A stretch of 64,000 nucleotides of DNA, from contig JABZLB010000008.1 in NCBI GenBank assembly GCA_015256945.1, forward strand, positions 22,020-86,019, given 5' to 3'. Both the position numbers and the translations under genes were made by a program. The notes beneath the pieces are model-generated. The model was not told the origin of the DNA, searched no databases, and saw only the letters and a list, made by a program, of their open reading frames with translations. The DNA is from Prevotellaceae bacterium. GTDB taxonomy: Bacteria; Bacteroidota; Bacteroidia; Bacteroidales; Bacteroidaceae. How positions within the stretch are numbered: the stretch's first letter is position 1; each line of letters begins with the position of its first letter. This document shows, piece after piece, positions 45,217 through 54,401 of this stretch.

Positions 45217-45426
45217 ATGAATAAAACGAAACAGAAGAAGAACTATGCTGCACCTCATTGCATAATAGTTCATGTAAACGAATCCACTTATTTGTTGGAT
45301 ACATCTTTCCCTGGCCAGCATAACCCGGCACAGCCCGGTGGTTCATTAGGCGATGCCAAACAGGCTCTTGTATGGGAAGAAACAGGTGACGAAGATAATA
45401 ATAGGTTAAACACCTGGAAAAACTAA
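45217..45426 (+). CDS. Small peptide preceding a fimbrillin-like gene
   Basis: A 69-residue protein starting MNKTKQKKNYAAPHCIIVHV, with a Gly/Pro-rich middle (SFPGQHNPAQPGGSLGDAKQ) and an acidic end. It has no signal peptide or lipobox. Similar short YxAP...PGG proteins are found before lipoprotein or fimbrillin genes in Prevotella, to my recollection, but their function is not known. The fimbrillin-like gene starts 73 bases later. Confidence 0.6.
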   Translation: MNKTKQKKNYAAPHCIIVHVNESTYLLDTSFPGQHNPAQPGGSLGDAKQALVWEETGDEDNNRLNTWKN

Positions 45427-45498
45427 CGTATAGTTTTGTTAACGGTGTGGGTTAAAACCGCATACAACGATTTAATATCAAATTAGCAATAAGCAACA

Positions 45499-47061
45499 AT
45501 GAGAAAATTAATATTCAGGATTCATATGCTGTCACTGGCAACATTCTGTGGACTAATCCTTGCGCTGGCTTCTTGTGCCAGCGAAGACGTAGTACAGAAT
45601 GGGGCTGGAACAGCTGACGACAAAAACCTAACCATCTTCTCTACTGGCGAAGACCCAGCAACACGCACAACGATGGAAAGCAACGGTGCTTTCTATTGGG
45701 AAGCAGGCGACAAAATATGGGTAAAGGACGATAACGGTACATGGCAACAAAGCAGTAACTCACCTACGGGTAAGACAGCCTCTTTTCTGTTCAAAGTTCC
45801 TGGTACATACGAAGCTAAGATGTCATACGATGTTTACTATTCAGGTAAGAACGGTAACAAGGATCAGGTGAATATTCCAGCTTCTCAAACCCAGACAGAA
45901 CCTAATACCACAGTACATTTTGGTGTATCAGGTGATTGTGGTATGGCAATAGCAACACGCTTAGCGGGGGAACGCAACTTTAACTTCCGTCTTGACCATA
46001 AAGCAGCTTACTTACTCTTCTTACCGCGTACCAGCAATACTATGTTACAGAGCTGCTACTTGACGAAGATAGAGGTGAATTCTGATAATGATATTACCAG
46101 TACTTATACCCTTAATCCAGTGACAGGAAAGTTAACAGGTACAGGAACTGGTAATCAGATAGTACTCACTACAAAAGGGGAATCAGGAAGTGTATATCAA
46201 AATGGCTTTCCTTTAACTAACGAGGCAACAAATGCAACTACAAACGGAGCCTATGCAGTTATAAAACCAGGAACCCACATTTTGAGAATACGTTATTGGG
46301 TGAAGGATGTGGTAACTGGTACAGAAGGAACAATAACCAAGGATTTGACTTCAGCTAATTACGAACCGAACAAGCTCTATAATATTACTGCTAACCTCGA
46401 TGTGCGAGATTATGATGGTGACCATTACTACATGTGGGATGCAAAAGAACAATACTGGGCAGACCACGGATGGCAAAGTGCTGATCCTTGGCAGCCAGTT
46501 CTGAATGGTAATTATAATTTAAATTTCCCAATGGAGTTTACTGATTTGCGTTATTGGCGTAGGGGAGGATTAAATAGATTTGATGCAACCCAGTCTTGTG
46601 CAGGGCTACTTAATGCAAATGAAATGTCTTGGTATGTAATGTATGGTGACCCCCGTTGGGATGCAGACGAGCTATGGACTACCATGGGACGCTTATATAA
46701 AGGTGGTATGTGGTTTAAGAAGAAGTCCGTGTTGGTGGCAGAAGGTTATTATGACACAGAGAAATCAGCAGATATGACAACAGACCTACGCGAATCAAGT
46801 GCACATTATGACAACAATAATAGTAGTATTATGTCGGGTGTCCCCTCAGTTGCTGATATTGCTAAATACTTCTATCTGCCCTGCTTGGGATACTATAATT
46901 CGGGTCAGCTGGCCGGTGTTGGTACTGAAGGCTATTATTGGTCTTCTACTTCTGATCCAGATAACAACGGACGTGCGTATTACTTGTGGTTCCTTAGAGG
47001 TTTTGTTGAAGTGTATCCTTTTCATCGTAGCGGAGGCTATCGGGTACAGGCTTTTGAGTGA
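45499..47061 (+). CDS. Fimbrillin-family lipoprotein with FISUMP-like C-terminal domain
   Basis: Surface lipoprotein of 520 residues. The lipobox is LASC at ~25-28. The N-terminal half (to about residue 300) resembles Mfa/FimA-type fimbrillins, with FSTGEDPATRTTMES and FYWEAGDKIWV. The last ~110 residues resemble the C-type-lectin-like FISUMP domain, ending GYYWSSTSDPDNNGRAYYL and SGGYRVQAFE. No chaperone, anchor or minor fimbrial genes follow, so it may be an isolated adhesin. I saw no reverse transcriptase or template repeat that would make it a diversified target. Confidence 0.72.
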   Translation: MRKLIFRIHMLSLATFCGLILALASCASEDVVQNGAGTADDKNLTIFSTGEDPATRTTMESNGAFYWEAGDKIWVKDDNGTWQQSSNSPTGKTASFLFKVPGTYEAKMSYDVYYSGKNGNKDQVNIPASQTQTEPNTTVHFGVSGDCGMAIATRLAGERNFNFRLDHKAAYLLFLPRTSNTMLQSCYLTKIEVNSDNDITSTYTLNPVTGKLTGTGTGNQIVLTTKGESGSVYQNGFPLTNEATNATTNGAYAVIKPGTHILRIRYWVKDVVTGTEGTITKDLTSANYEPNKLYNITANLDVRDYDGDHYYMWDAKEQYWADHGWQSADPWQPVLNGNYNLNFPMEFTDLRYWRRGGLNRFDATQSCAGLLNANEMSWYVMYGDPRWDADELWTTMGRLYKGGMWFKKKSVLVAEGYYDTEKSADMTTDLRESSAHYDNNNSSIMSGVPSVADIAKYFYLPCLGYYNSGQLAGVGTEGYYWSSTSDPDNNGRAYYLWFLRGFVEVYPFHRSGGYRVQAFE

Positions 47062-47198
47062 ATCTTGTAATCAGCTTTTCGAAGTGTTCGAGGTACCGCT
47101 TTCAAGACGATACCTCGGATACCTACAACTTTTTTAAGGTAGGGCTGGAAAAGTTTTGTACATATACAGCTTCGCGAATAACAATTAATATCAAATAT

Positions 47199-47231
47199 AA
47201 AAAAGCCTTTTTATAGCTGCTATGCCAGGCT
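47199..47231 (-). terminator. Terminator of the utilisation-locus operon
   Basis: On the minus strand, just after the regulator stop codon: AGCCT...AGGCT outer stem with an inner ATAG/CTAT stem, followed by six T. Confidence 0.65.
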
Positions 47232-47232
47232 C

Positions 47233-50200
47233 TTATTTTTTAGTGATATATTCGGAAGGACTTACCCCGATGTGTTTTTTGAAAATTTTAGAAAAGTAAT
47301 TGGGGTCAGCAAATCCAATGCGGTATGTAGTTTCTGACACGTTATATCCTTGCCTGAGCAATTGGCAAGCCCTTTTAATACGCTTACGACGGATATAATC
47401 GCCCATAGAAATATTAATAAGACTTTTCATTTTAACATGCAGTAGACTTCTGCTAATACACATTTCTTTTGTAACATCCAATACGGAGAAGTTGCAGTTA
47501 TCTATATTCTTCTCTATAATGTCATTAATGCGATGCATGAATAGCTTGTCTACATCGCTTAGTGATGTAGCGTCAATATCTGAGTTGGCAGAATTGGCAA
47601 CTTCTTTTTGCCGCGACTTATTTAATTGCAGGATATTCTTGATTTGTAATTCAAGGGCACTCGGGTCGAATGGTTTGGTAACATAAGCCTCAGCTCCACT
47701 TCGGTATCCTTTTACAATATCGTCTTGTTCGTTCTTTGCAGTAAGCAGTATAACGGGAATATGTGATGTTTGTACATTGCTTTTTAATGTATGGCAGAAT
47801 TCTATTCCGTCCATTTCTGGCATCATAATGTCTGACACGACAAGTTGAACCGCATTTTCCTTTATAATATCAAGAGCTTTGAAACCATTCTCGGTTGAGT
47901 ATACGTTATAGTTTTTACTAAGATGATCTTTCATAAATTGTAGTAAATCATAATTGTCATCAACAATTAAGATAGTTGGTTTATCGTCAGATTCGATAAT
48001 ATCATTCTTATCGGATGGAATATTAACTTGTGTTTGTATAAAGTTTTGACAATAGCAACCAATGGGAATGATTTCCTTGTCCCCCTTAATCAAGTTTTTG
48101 TAGGGATAAGCCTGACTGGATACGTTGAGTAGAATATGAAATGTACTTCCCTGGTTAACTTTACTTTTTACAGTAATATGTCCCTTATGAAGAGCAACTA
48201 GGCGTTTTACCAATGAAAGTCCAATTCCCCATCCTTTATAGTTTATATTATATCCACGTTTGGTTTGGTAAAAGCGATCAAAGATATTGTCAAGTTCGTT
48301 TGCGGCAATCCCTATACCCGTATCACTTATTTCTATAGATAAATAAGTATAAGGGTCCTTTTCTTTTTGTATGATACAACTTTTTATAGATACTATACCG
48401 CCTTTGTTGGTAAATTTTAGGGCATTTGATAATAAGTTTCCTACGATACTCTCTAAATAGGAAGGAGAGAACCAAACCTCTTCACCATTGTCCTCATTGG
48501 CAAACTTTATTTCTATTTGTTTTTCTTGCGCTACAACTCTAAAGGAGTCAACTTCATGTTCAAGCATTTCAAGAGGATTCCCTTTTTGAAGATAAAAGGG
48601 AAAGTTGGAGGATTCTACCTTATTGAAAGTAACCAGTTCGTTGATTAAAAGTTCCAGTGTATGTGCGCTCTTTATAGCTGTATCCAGATGTTTTTTTGAG
48701 TCCTCATCAAGTTTGTTCCTTGTAATACTTCTTAAAGGTGCCATGATAAGGGAAAGAGGTGTCTTTAATTCGTGAGATACCGAAGTAAAGAAATTGAGTT
48801 TGACCTGGTCCATCTCTTTTATTTTTTCTTTTTCCAAATTAGCGATCCGAATAGCTTTCTCTGCTTTCAAACGACTTTTAGAGTAACGGTAGAATATATA
48901 TAAAGAGATAATGACGGTTCCTAAATAAAACAGGTATGCCCAAATACTTCTCCATAGGGGAGGAGCAACTATTATCTTTATTGTTTTTATTGGACTTGGA
49001 ATTAGTTTTCCGTTGGTATAATAGGCTCTAACATGAAGGTAATACGTTCCAGGTGCAACATTGTATCCAACGAAAAAGCGTTCTTGTCCCATACTATGCC
49101 ACTCCTTGTCAATACCTTCAACAAATATCTGATACATGATATTGGTAGTATTGCTGGGATCAATCACTCCGTATTCAATGCTGAAATTGTGTGCTTGTTC
49201 ATAGGATAGATGCAATTCGTTCATTGCATCCAATTCTCTAACTAATGGAGAATTAGAAGAGCCAATATTGATAACAGAGTTATTGATAAAAAGGTTTTTA
49301 AGATGTACTTTAGGTATGTTTCCACTATTGCTTAGTTTATTGGGCGATAGAACAACAACTCCTTTGACTGTACCAAACAATAGCCGATTGTCTGTAGAAC
49401 GCAGGGATGAAGAAAAGTTGAATTGATTAGTAGGCAAACCGTTCTCGACAGTATATCTAATAAGTAAATGTTTATTTTTATTGTAACTGTATAGCCCATT
49501 TCCCGTGCTAATCCATAAAAGTCCTCTGTTGTCTTGTATTATGCTTGATATGGGGCTCCGAGTTAATAGACTATTGGCGTTTAAAAAACGAAATATATGT
49601 TTTTGAGAATCATAAAAAGCAACTCCGTAGTTGTTAGTTCCTACCCATATAATTCCATTACTATCTTGAAAAATGGATGTTATATAGTTATCTCTAAAAT
49701 TTCTTTTCCCTTCTTTATACCAGTGATCAACCACCTTGTTCTTATCGTTGATACAGAATAGTCCATGTAGGGTTGTTCCAATCCAAAGTTTGTCTTTGTT
49801 ATCTACACAAAGCGTATAAATAAAGGCATGGTTTAAGGGAGGGTAATCAAAAGCGATAAATTTGTCAAAAGAAGGATTGTAATAGAAAAGGCCTTGTGTC
49901 GTAGCAGCCCATAGTCTGCCGTTACGTTGCTTACAAAGGTAAAAGATAGAATTAGAAGGAAGGTATTTAGTACTGGTATGTGTTTTCAGATTGTAACAGA
50001 ATAAGCCATTTCTAAAAGTCCCAATCCAAAGTCTGGAAGATTTTATATCATGATATAGGCTGTGTATATTTGTTCCTAATTTTGGTATGCCTTTAAAAAC
50101 TGAAAATGTACTGTTATTTGCATTGAATATGTTTAGTCCTCCATCTTCTGTTGCTATCCAAAATTGTTGCGGAGAATATTCTACCATCATGCGGACAGCT

Positions 50201-51288
50201 TTTCCTTTTATATTGTGATCGGCATAGCCTGGTTCGAAACTTTGTAACATTTTATTTCGGCGTAACAGTAAATCGACTCCACCAAAATATGAACCTATCC
50301 ACATATTATTATGATTATCACAGAGGATTGTATAGATGGCGTTATCACTTAAGCAATTCTGATTTTGGAATGAATGGAGCAGGGTATCTGTGTTTCCATC
50401 AGGTTTGATAATTGTAATTCCTTTCTCAGTACCTAACCATATATTATGGTTCTTATCTTCTGTGATAGCGCGCACAATACCGCTCGATATTTTATTAGAC
50501 GAAAAAATCTTTGATTCTTTTTTGTTAAAATCAATGTACATAACCCCTTTTCCATTACGGCCAATCCAAAGTCGTCCCTGTGAATCAAACTTCATGGGGA
50601 TAATGCCGTCAGAGCGTGTGATAAAGTCAGAATAGTAATTTGAAGGTATCTTCGTTATCTTTGTCATCGTCGCATTATAACGAAAGATAGATGTATTGGT
50701 TGCAACAAAAAGATTATTACTTTTGTCAACTGCTAATGAAAGAATAAAACCGAAGTCAAGTGAAGGGTATATTTCGAAGTTGTCTTTTTGTTCATTATAC
50801 ACATATAAATGCTTTCCACCACATATAATCTTGCCATTACGCGACTCGACAATGGAACTCACTTCTTGAGTAGGAGTTTTATAGCATTTAAAATTATCAG
50901 TTAAAGATTGGTATCGGCAAATTCCATTTTCGGTACAGATCCAGATACGGTGCTTGCTATCAATAAATAGCTTTTTTATAAAGTTGTTAATAAGAGATGC
51001 GGCGTGTCCATCCCTATGAAAATAGTTAGTTAAAGAATAACCGTCGTAGCGTGAAAGTCCGCATCGTGTACCAATCCAGATGTATCCTTTGGAATCTTGC
51101 AGTAATGCTTCTACTTCTTGATAAGGGAGCCCTTGTTCACTTGTAATATGACGAAAGCGAAATTCTGTACTGTAACTTTTTATGTGATAAGAGAATAGTA
51201 ATAGGATCAGCCAAATTGCAAACTGATATTTACTAAGAACCTTCCTGTCTGTACTAATGATATAATAGTGCCCCCTATCTATATTCAT
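47233..51288 (-). CDS. Hybrid two-component system regulator (sensor-kinase/AraC fusion)
   Basis: Single-protein signal system of 1351 residues for glycan sensing across the inner membrane. Order: N-terminal membrane segment (~residues 25-40), two seven-bladed Reg_prop beta-propellers (repeats such as GYIWIGTRCGLSRYD, ~45-690), a Y_Y_Y domain (~700-785), a membrane span (~800-820), and HisKA with His near 839 (SVSHELKTPL). A HATPase follows, then a receiver with Asp near 1153 (VSDIMMPEMDG), and a C-terminal AraC-type HTH. Its start overlaps the sialidase-like gene's end by four bases, so it is translated with the operon it should control. Confidence 0.95.
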   Translation of the reverse strand: MNIDRGHYYIISTDRKVLSKYQFAIWLILLLFSYHIKSYSTEFRFRHITSEQGLPYQEVEALLQDSKGYIWIGTRCGLSRYDGYSLTNYFHRDGHAASLINNFIKKLFIDSKHRIWICTENGICRYQSLTDNFKCYKTPTQEVSSIVESRNGKIICGGKHLYVYNEQKDNFEIYPSLDFGFILSLAVDKSNNLFVATNTSIFRYNATMTKITKIPSNYYSDFITRSDGIIPMKFDSQGRLWIGRNGKGVMYIDFNKKESKIFSSNKISSGIVRAITEDKNHNIWLGTEKGITIIKPDGNTDTLLHSFQNQNCLSDNAIYTILCDNHNNMWIGSYFGGVDLLLRRNKMLQSFEPGYADHNIKGKAVRMMVEYSPQQFWIATEDGGLNIFNANNSTFSVFKGIPKLGTNIHSLYHDIKSSRLWIGTFRNGLFCYNLKTHTSTKYLPSNSIFYLCKQRNGRLWAATTQGLFYYNPSFDKFIAFDYPPLNHAFIYTLCVDNKDKLWIGTTLHGLFCINDKNKVVDHWYKEGKRNFRDNYITSIFQDSNGIIWVGTNNYGVAFYDSQKHIFRFLNANSLLTRSPISSIIQDNRGLLWISTGNGLYSYNKNKHLLIRYTVENGLPTNQFNFSSSLRSTDNRLLFGTVKGVVVLSPNKLSNSGNIPKVHLKNLFINNSVINIGSSNSPLVRELDAMNELHLSYEQAHNFSIEYGVIDPSNTTNIMYQIFVEGIDKEWHSMGQERFFVGYNVAPGTYYLHVRAYYTNGKLIPSPIKTIKIIVAPPLWRSIWAYLFYLGTVIISLYIFYRYSKSRLKAEKAIRIANLEKEKIKEMDQVKLNFFTSVSHELKTPLSLIMAPLRSITRNKLDEDSKKHLDTAIKSAHTLELLINELVTFNKVESSNFPFYLQKGNPLEMLEHEVDSFRVVAQEKQIEIKFANEDNGEEVWFSPSYLESIVGNLLSNALKFTNKGGIVSIKSCIIQKEKDPYTYLSIEISDTGIGIAANELDNIFDRFYQTKRGYNINYKGWGIGLSLVKRLVALHKGHITVKSKVNQGSTFHILLNVSSQAYPYKNLIKGDKEIIPIGCYCQNFIQTQVNIPSDKNDIIESDDKPTILIVDDNYDLLQFMKDHLSKNYNVYSTENGFKALDIIKENAVQLVVSDIMMPEMDGIEFCHTLKSNVQTSHIPVILLTAKNEQDDIVKGYRSGAEAYVTKPFDPSALELQIKNILQLNKSRQKEVANSANSDIDATSLSDVDKLFMHRINDIIEKNIDNCNFSVLDVTKEMCISRSLLHVKMKSLINISMGDYIRRKRIKRACQLLRQGYNVSETTYRIGFADPNYFSKIFKKHIGVSPSEYITKK

Positions 51289-53225
51289 CTTTTAATCAGT
51301 ATTTTTTTATTAATTGTAGTGCCATCAATAAAATCTATGTTAATTATCGCAGGTCCTGTATATGTGCCAACAGGAATATGATGTTTATTACTTTGGCATA
51401 TAAGTTTTCCTTCTGGGTTAAATGCTGCTATATGAGAAATTTTCAGATGGCTTTTAACCTCAATATCTTTATCTTTTATTTTAACAATAGTATTATCCTG
51501 GATCTTGTTACAAGGGATAGTTTCTATATAATTTGAAGTTTGTTTATTTAGTAAAGTAAAATCCATCCATGACCAGGAGGCATCACGCTTTGCATCAGGT
51601 AACATTTCTGTAACAAAACTACTATCATTACGATAGTCTTGAAGCATAACATTTGCTCGCATTAGCTTACCATTTGTTGGTGCTATTCCAATTGCATTCC
51701 ATGGGATTGCTGCTTCAATGATATAGTGATTATTTGTTGTTTTAACTTCCATGTGGACACCAGATAGTTCATTTCGAATCCATTTTAATTTCGTATTGTC
51801 TCCATGCCATGTTTGATATTTTTTATTTCTACAAAAGAAAAAGCGGCGCATTCCATTTACCGGGTATTCATCCGAAGCATAGTTTAGATCAAGGAATAAA
51901 CTTATTCCATCACTATAAGAACCATGAGAGCTGTTGGGGGTTGTATCGGAAACTCGAGATGTAAAGTAAAGAGAATCTTCATCATAAGCAAAATCGCTTG
52001 TAAAACGTGTACCTTGTTGTCTGCCCAAAATCATTTGAGTTGCATTGGGTTTGAGATAGCCTTCTCCACCAGTTTGCTTCCCGTCTATTACAGGATGTCC
52101 GTAAGGAGCTTCTAATTGTCGCACAGGGTACCCTTTTATCATTTCTGTTCTATCATTGATGGCACTTACAGCAATTACTATTCCTGTGTCCACTACTGCT
52201 AAAGAATTCCATAGGGCATAGTCGTTACTCCCAAGACTGAAAGGAGAAGACATTGCCTTAAAATTCCTTGCCTTATCATCGCCGACATATACCCACATTT
52301 GACTTTTCCCAGTACCATATGCCGATTGATGAGAAAGAATAGTTTCCCCCCATGGGAGTACGCGTAGATATGGTGCACCGCCTAAAGCTTTCGGACAGTA
52401 GGTGTAGTCGATAGCTTTCCATCGCTTTTGATTGGTTGCATCAATCCAATAGTTACTCCAATTTATAGAAAGCGGACAAGTCCCTATTGTTGGTATAAAG
52501 TCTCCGATTCCACTCCAACCGCTATCCTCGAAAGCTAAAGCAATCGTGTTTTGATCATGCAAGAGGATTGCCGAAGGCATTCCGTCACGGGCATTGCTAC
52601 GAAAAGCGACCTTTTGAGCCGATCCCCATGTTTTTCCGCTGTCAAAAGAACGACACATAGATATTTGTTGTTCTCCTGAATCAGTATACGAACCCTCATC
52701 AGCAAAGTAAATCTGAACTTCACCAGAAGGCAGTTCTAACAAAGAGGGTTCCCAGCAGCCATCAGCAAACAGGTGAGAGGCATCGTTTACAAATATCTCA
52801 TTACTCCAATTTACCCCATTGTCGGTACTTATTTTGCAGCGAATGCCAAACTTTCGGTCCTCGGTATAAGGCTCAGATGGTCGGGGATTGTATGCAACAA
52901 TAATAGTCCCGTCTTTCAATTGTATTAAATCGGGAGTACATTCGGAAATTTTATTTGGGTTGTTAGTTATCTTTATGAGACTGGTCCACGTTCGCCCCAT
53001 GTTATTACTGAAAGCTATATTTATACCGTTATTTTCTGCAACAGCCATCAATCTGTGATCTTTTAACTGGATAACGCGTGCATATCCTCCGCTTTGGAAG
53101 ATAATGCTACGGGAAGCGGTGTCCCAAAATATGCGTGAACTTGAATACGGTTCAAGCCTTGATGCCATTGAGAATAGCGAAAAGGAGAAGAGAAGTCCCA
53201 ATACTAAAAGTATTTTCCTATACAT
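51285..53225 (-). CDS. Secreted sialidase-fold glycosidase with CBM9-like domain
   Basis: Exported protein of 646 residues (signal peptide ends near SMA). A six-bladed propeller with three Asp boxes (SNNMGRTWT, STDNGVNWSN, SFDSGKTWG) fills the first ~340 residues. WEPSLLELPSGEVQIYFADE resembles GH93 exo-arabinanases as well as sialidases. The FRIP motif of true sialidases is not evident (it has YARVIQL). A CBM9-like domain follows (~390-560, DGISLFLDLN). The end (ISHIAAFNPEGKL and TTINKKILIKR) resembles a type IX secretion sorting domain. The substrate is uncertain. Confidence 0.72.
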   Translation of the reverse strand: MYRKILLVLGLLFSFSLFSMASRLEPYSSSRIFWDTASRSIIFQSGGYARVIQLKDHRLMAVAENNGINIAFSNNMGRTWTSLIKITNNPNKISECTPDLIQLKDGTIIVAYNPRPSEPYTEDRKFGIRCKISTDNGVNWSNEIFVNDASHLFADGCWEPSLLELPSGEVQIYFADEGSYTDSGEQQISMCRSFDSGKTWGSAQKVAFRSNARDGMPSAILLHDQNTIALAFEDSGWSGIGDFIPTIGTCPLSINWSNYWIDATNQKRWKAIDYTYCPKALGGAPYLRVLPWGETILSHQSAYGTGKSQMWVYVGDDKARNFKAMSSPFSLGSNDYALWNSLAVVDTGIVIAVSAINDRTEMIKGYPVRQLEAPYGHPVIDGKQTGGEGYLKPNATQMILGRQQGTRFTSDFAYDEDSLYFTSRVSDTTPNSSHGSYSDGISLFLDLNYASDEYPVNGMRRFFFCRNKKYQTWHGDNTKLKWIRNELSGVHMEVKTTNNHYIIEAAIPWNAIGIAPTNGKLMRANVMLQDYRNDSSFVTEMLPDAKRDASWSWMDFTLLNKQTSNYIETIPCNKIQDNTIVKIKDKDIEVKSHLKISHIAAFNPEGKLICQSNKHHIPVGTYTGPAIINIDFIDGTTINKKILIKR

Positions 53226-53325
53226 TATATTATTAATATTTTAATGAAACGGTAGTTGGGTTTTATACTCGCTTATATTTTTTGCATATCACGTAAAATG
53301 CTGATAATGTAAAAAATAATTCTTA

Positions 53326-54381
53326 TTATATGTAATTAATTTCAAACTTAACCTTAGAAGTGGCTTTGATATTTGCGTTTTCAGTTGACTTTCTAATTAT
53401 TGTAAATGTACCGGATGTCAGATTTACATTGGCTCCAGATGGAATTTCTTGCCCATTATCTACAAGAACTCCAGTACCATCAACTGTATAATTTATTTGA
53501 ATGTTGCTGATGTTTGTGCCTCTTGGAAGCGTAAAGACATAAGTTTGGGCACTCTGGTCGAATGCGTTCCTTTTTAATACGCCGTTTATTCCATTGAGGG
53601 AAACAGTTCTAAATTCCGGATATATCATGCAATATAAATGCACTGTTTTGATAGTTCCGGCATCAGACCTTACGGTTATAACATGTGACTTACTTAAATT
53701 ATAACGCTTTCTGGTAGTGTTTATAAAACTATTGACATCGGTCTTTTGTGCGCTGTTTAAGTTATTGTAATTAGCCAATAATTCTCGTTCGTTGTCAGGT
53801 AGGTCAACGAATATTTTTGTTGAGTCTGACTTAATGTCAAAATAAAGACGTTGACGAGTTGTGTTAAGTGTAATATCCCTACCGTTAAAGACTTGCTTCG
53901 TGGGCAGACATAATATCCAGTTCTCGTCGTCTATGGGGGTCGCATAGTATGTGTTAGGTGTGATATTGGAGTAAATTTTGTCAATGGTAGTAACGTCATC
54001 AACAACGGTAATATCAAAAGAACAAGTGTCTGTTCTTAAATTTTCTCCCATATAAGTATTGTAGGTGGAAGCAATACATACAACATGGAATTTCCCCGGA
54101 ACCGAATATGAATAGGTAAACAGTCCTTTGTTGACGACAATTCCTGTATTGCCTGAGTCGCGGAGGGCATAGTTGTGTCCATAGTCTCCTGGATAAATGA
54201 CAACCTGATCAGCTACACCCGTAAAATGAATAGTCATAGATTGATTAATCTTGAGAAAAGTATTTTCTGCATCTGATTTTATGGATGCAATAGGCTGTCG
54301 TCCCTTTTGATTGTCATCGGTTGAACATGCAAATATAGAGAAGGAGAGTAGTACCCAAATAATTTTATATATATTGTTCAT
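53326..54381 (-). CDS. Putative surface glycan-binding lipoprotein (SusE/F position)
   Basis: Lipoprotein of 351 residues with lipobox IFAC at ~16-19. The first part resembles a PKD/DUF5017-like fold (VVIYPGDYGHNY, then FTYSYSVPGKFHVVCIAS). The later part resembles DUF5018-type strands (YTVDGTGVLVDNGQEIPSG). Lying directly after susD, it takes the place of SusE/SusF-like proteins that hold glycan at the cell surface. No enzyme motif is visible. Assignment rests mainly on position. Confidence 0.7.
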   Translation of the reverse strand: MNNIYKIIWVLLSFSIFACSTDDNQKGRQPIASIKSDAENTFLKINQSMTIHFTGVADQVVIYPGDYGHNYALRDSGNTGIVVNKGLFTYSYSVPGKFHVVCIASTYNTYMGENLRTDTCSFDITVVDDVTTIDKIYSNITPNTYYATPIDDENWILCLPTKQVFNGRDITLNTTRQRLYFDIKSDSTKIFVDLPDNERELLANYNNLNSAQKTDVNSFINTTRKRYNLSKSHVITVRSDAGTIKTVHLYCMIYPEFRTVSLNGINGVLKRNAFDQSAQTYVFTLPRGTNISNIQINYTVDGTGVLVDNGQEIPSGANVNLTSGTFTIIRKSTENANIKATSKVKFEINYI

Positions 54382-54401
54382 TATTGTAATGTCCTTTAAT
54401 G

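Noticed and set aside
46700..47061. Diversity-generating retroelement target in the fimbrillin-like protein
   Set aside because: The lectin-like C terminus invited the idea, but there is no reverse transcriptase, no template repeat and no accessory gene in the window.
51285..53225. Straightforward annotation as a sialidase
   Set aside because: Asp boxes show the fold, but the FRIP motif and the following catalytic Asp could not be placed, so a narrower name is not justified.
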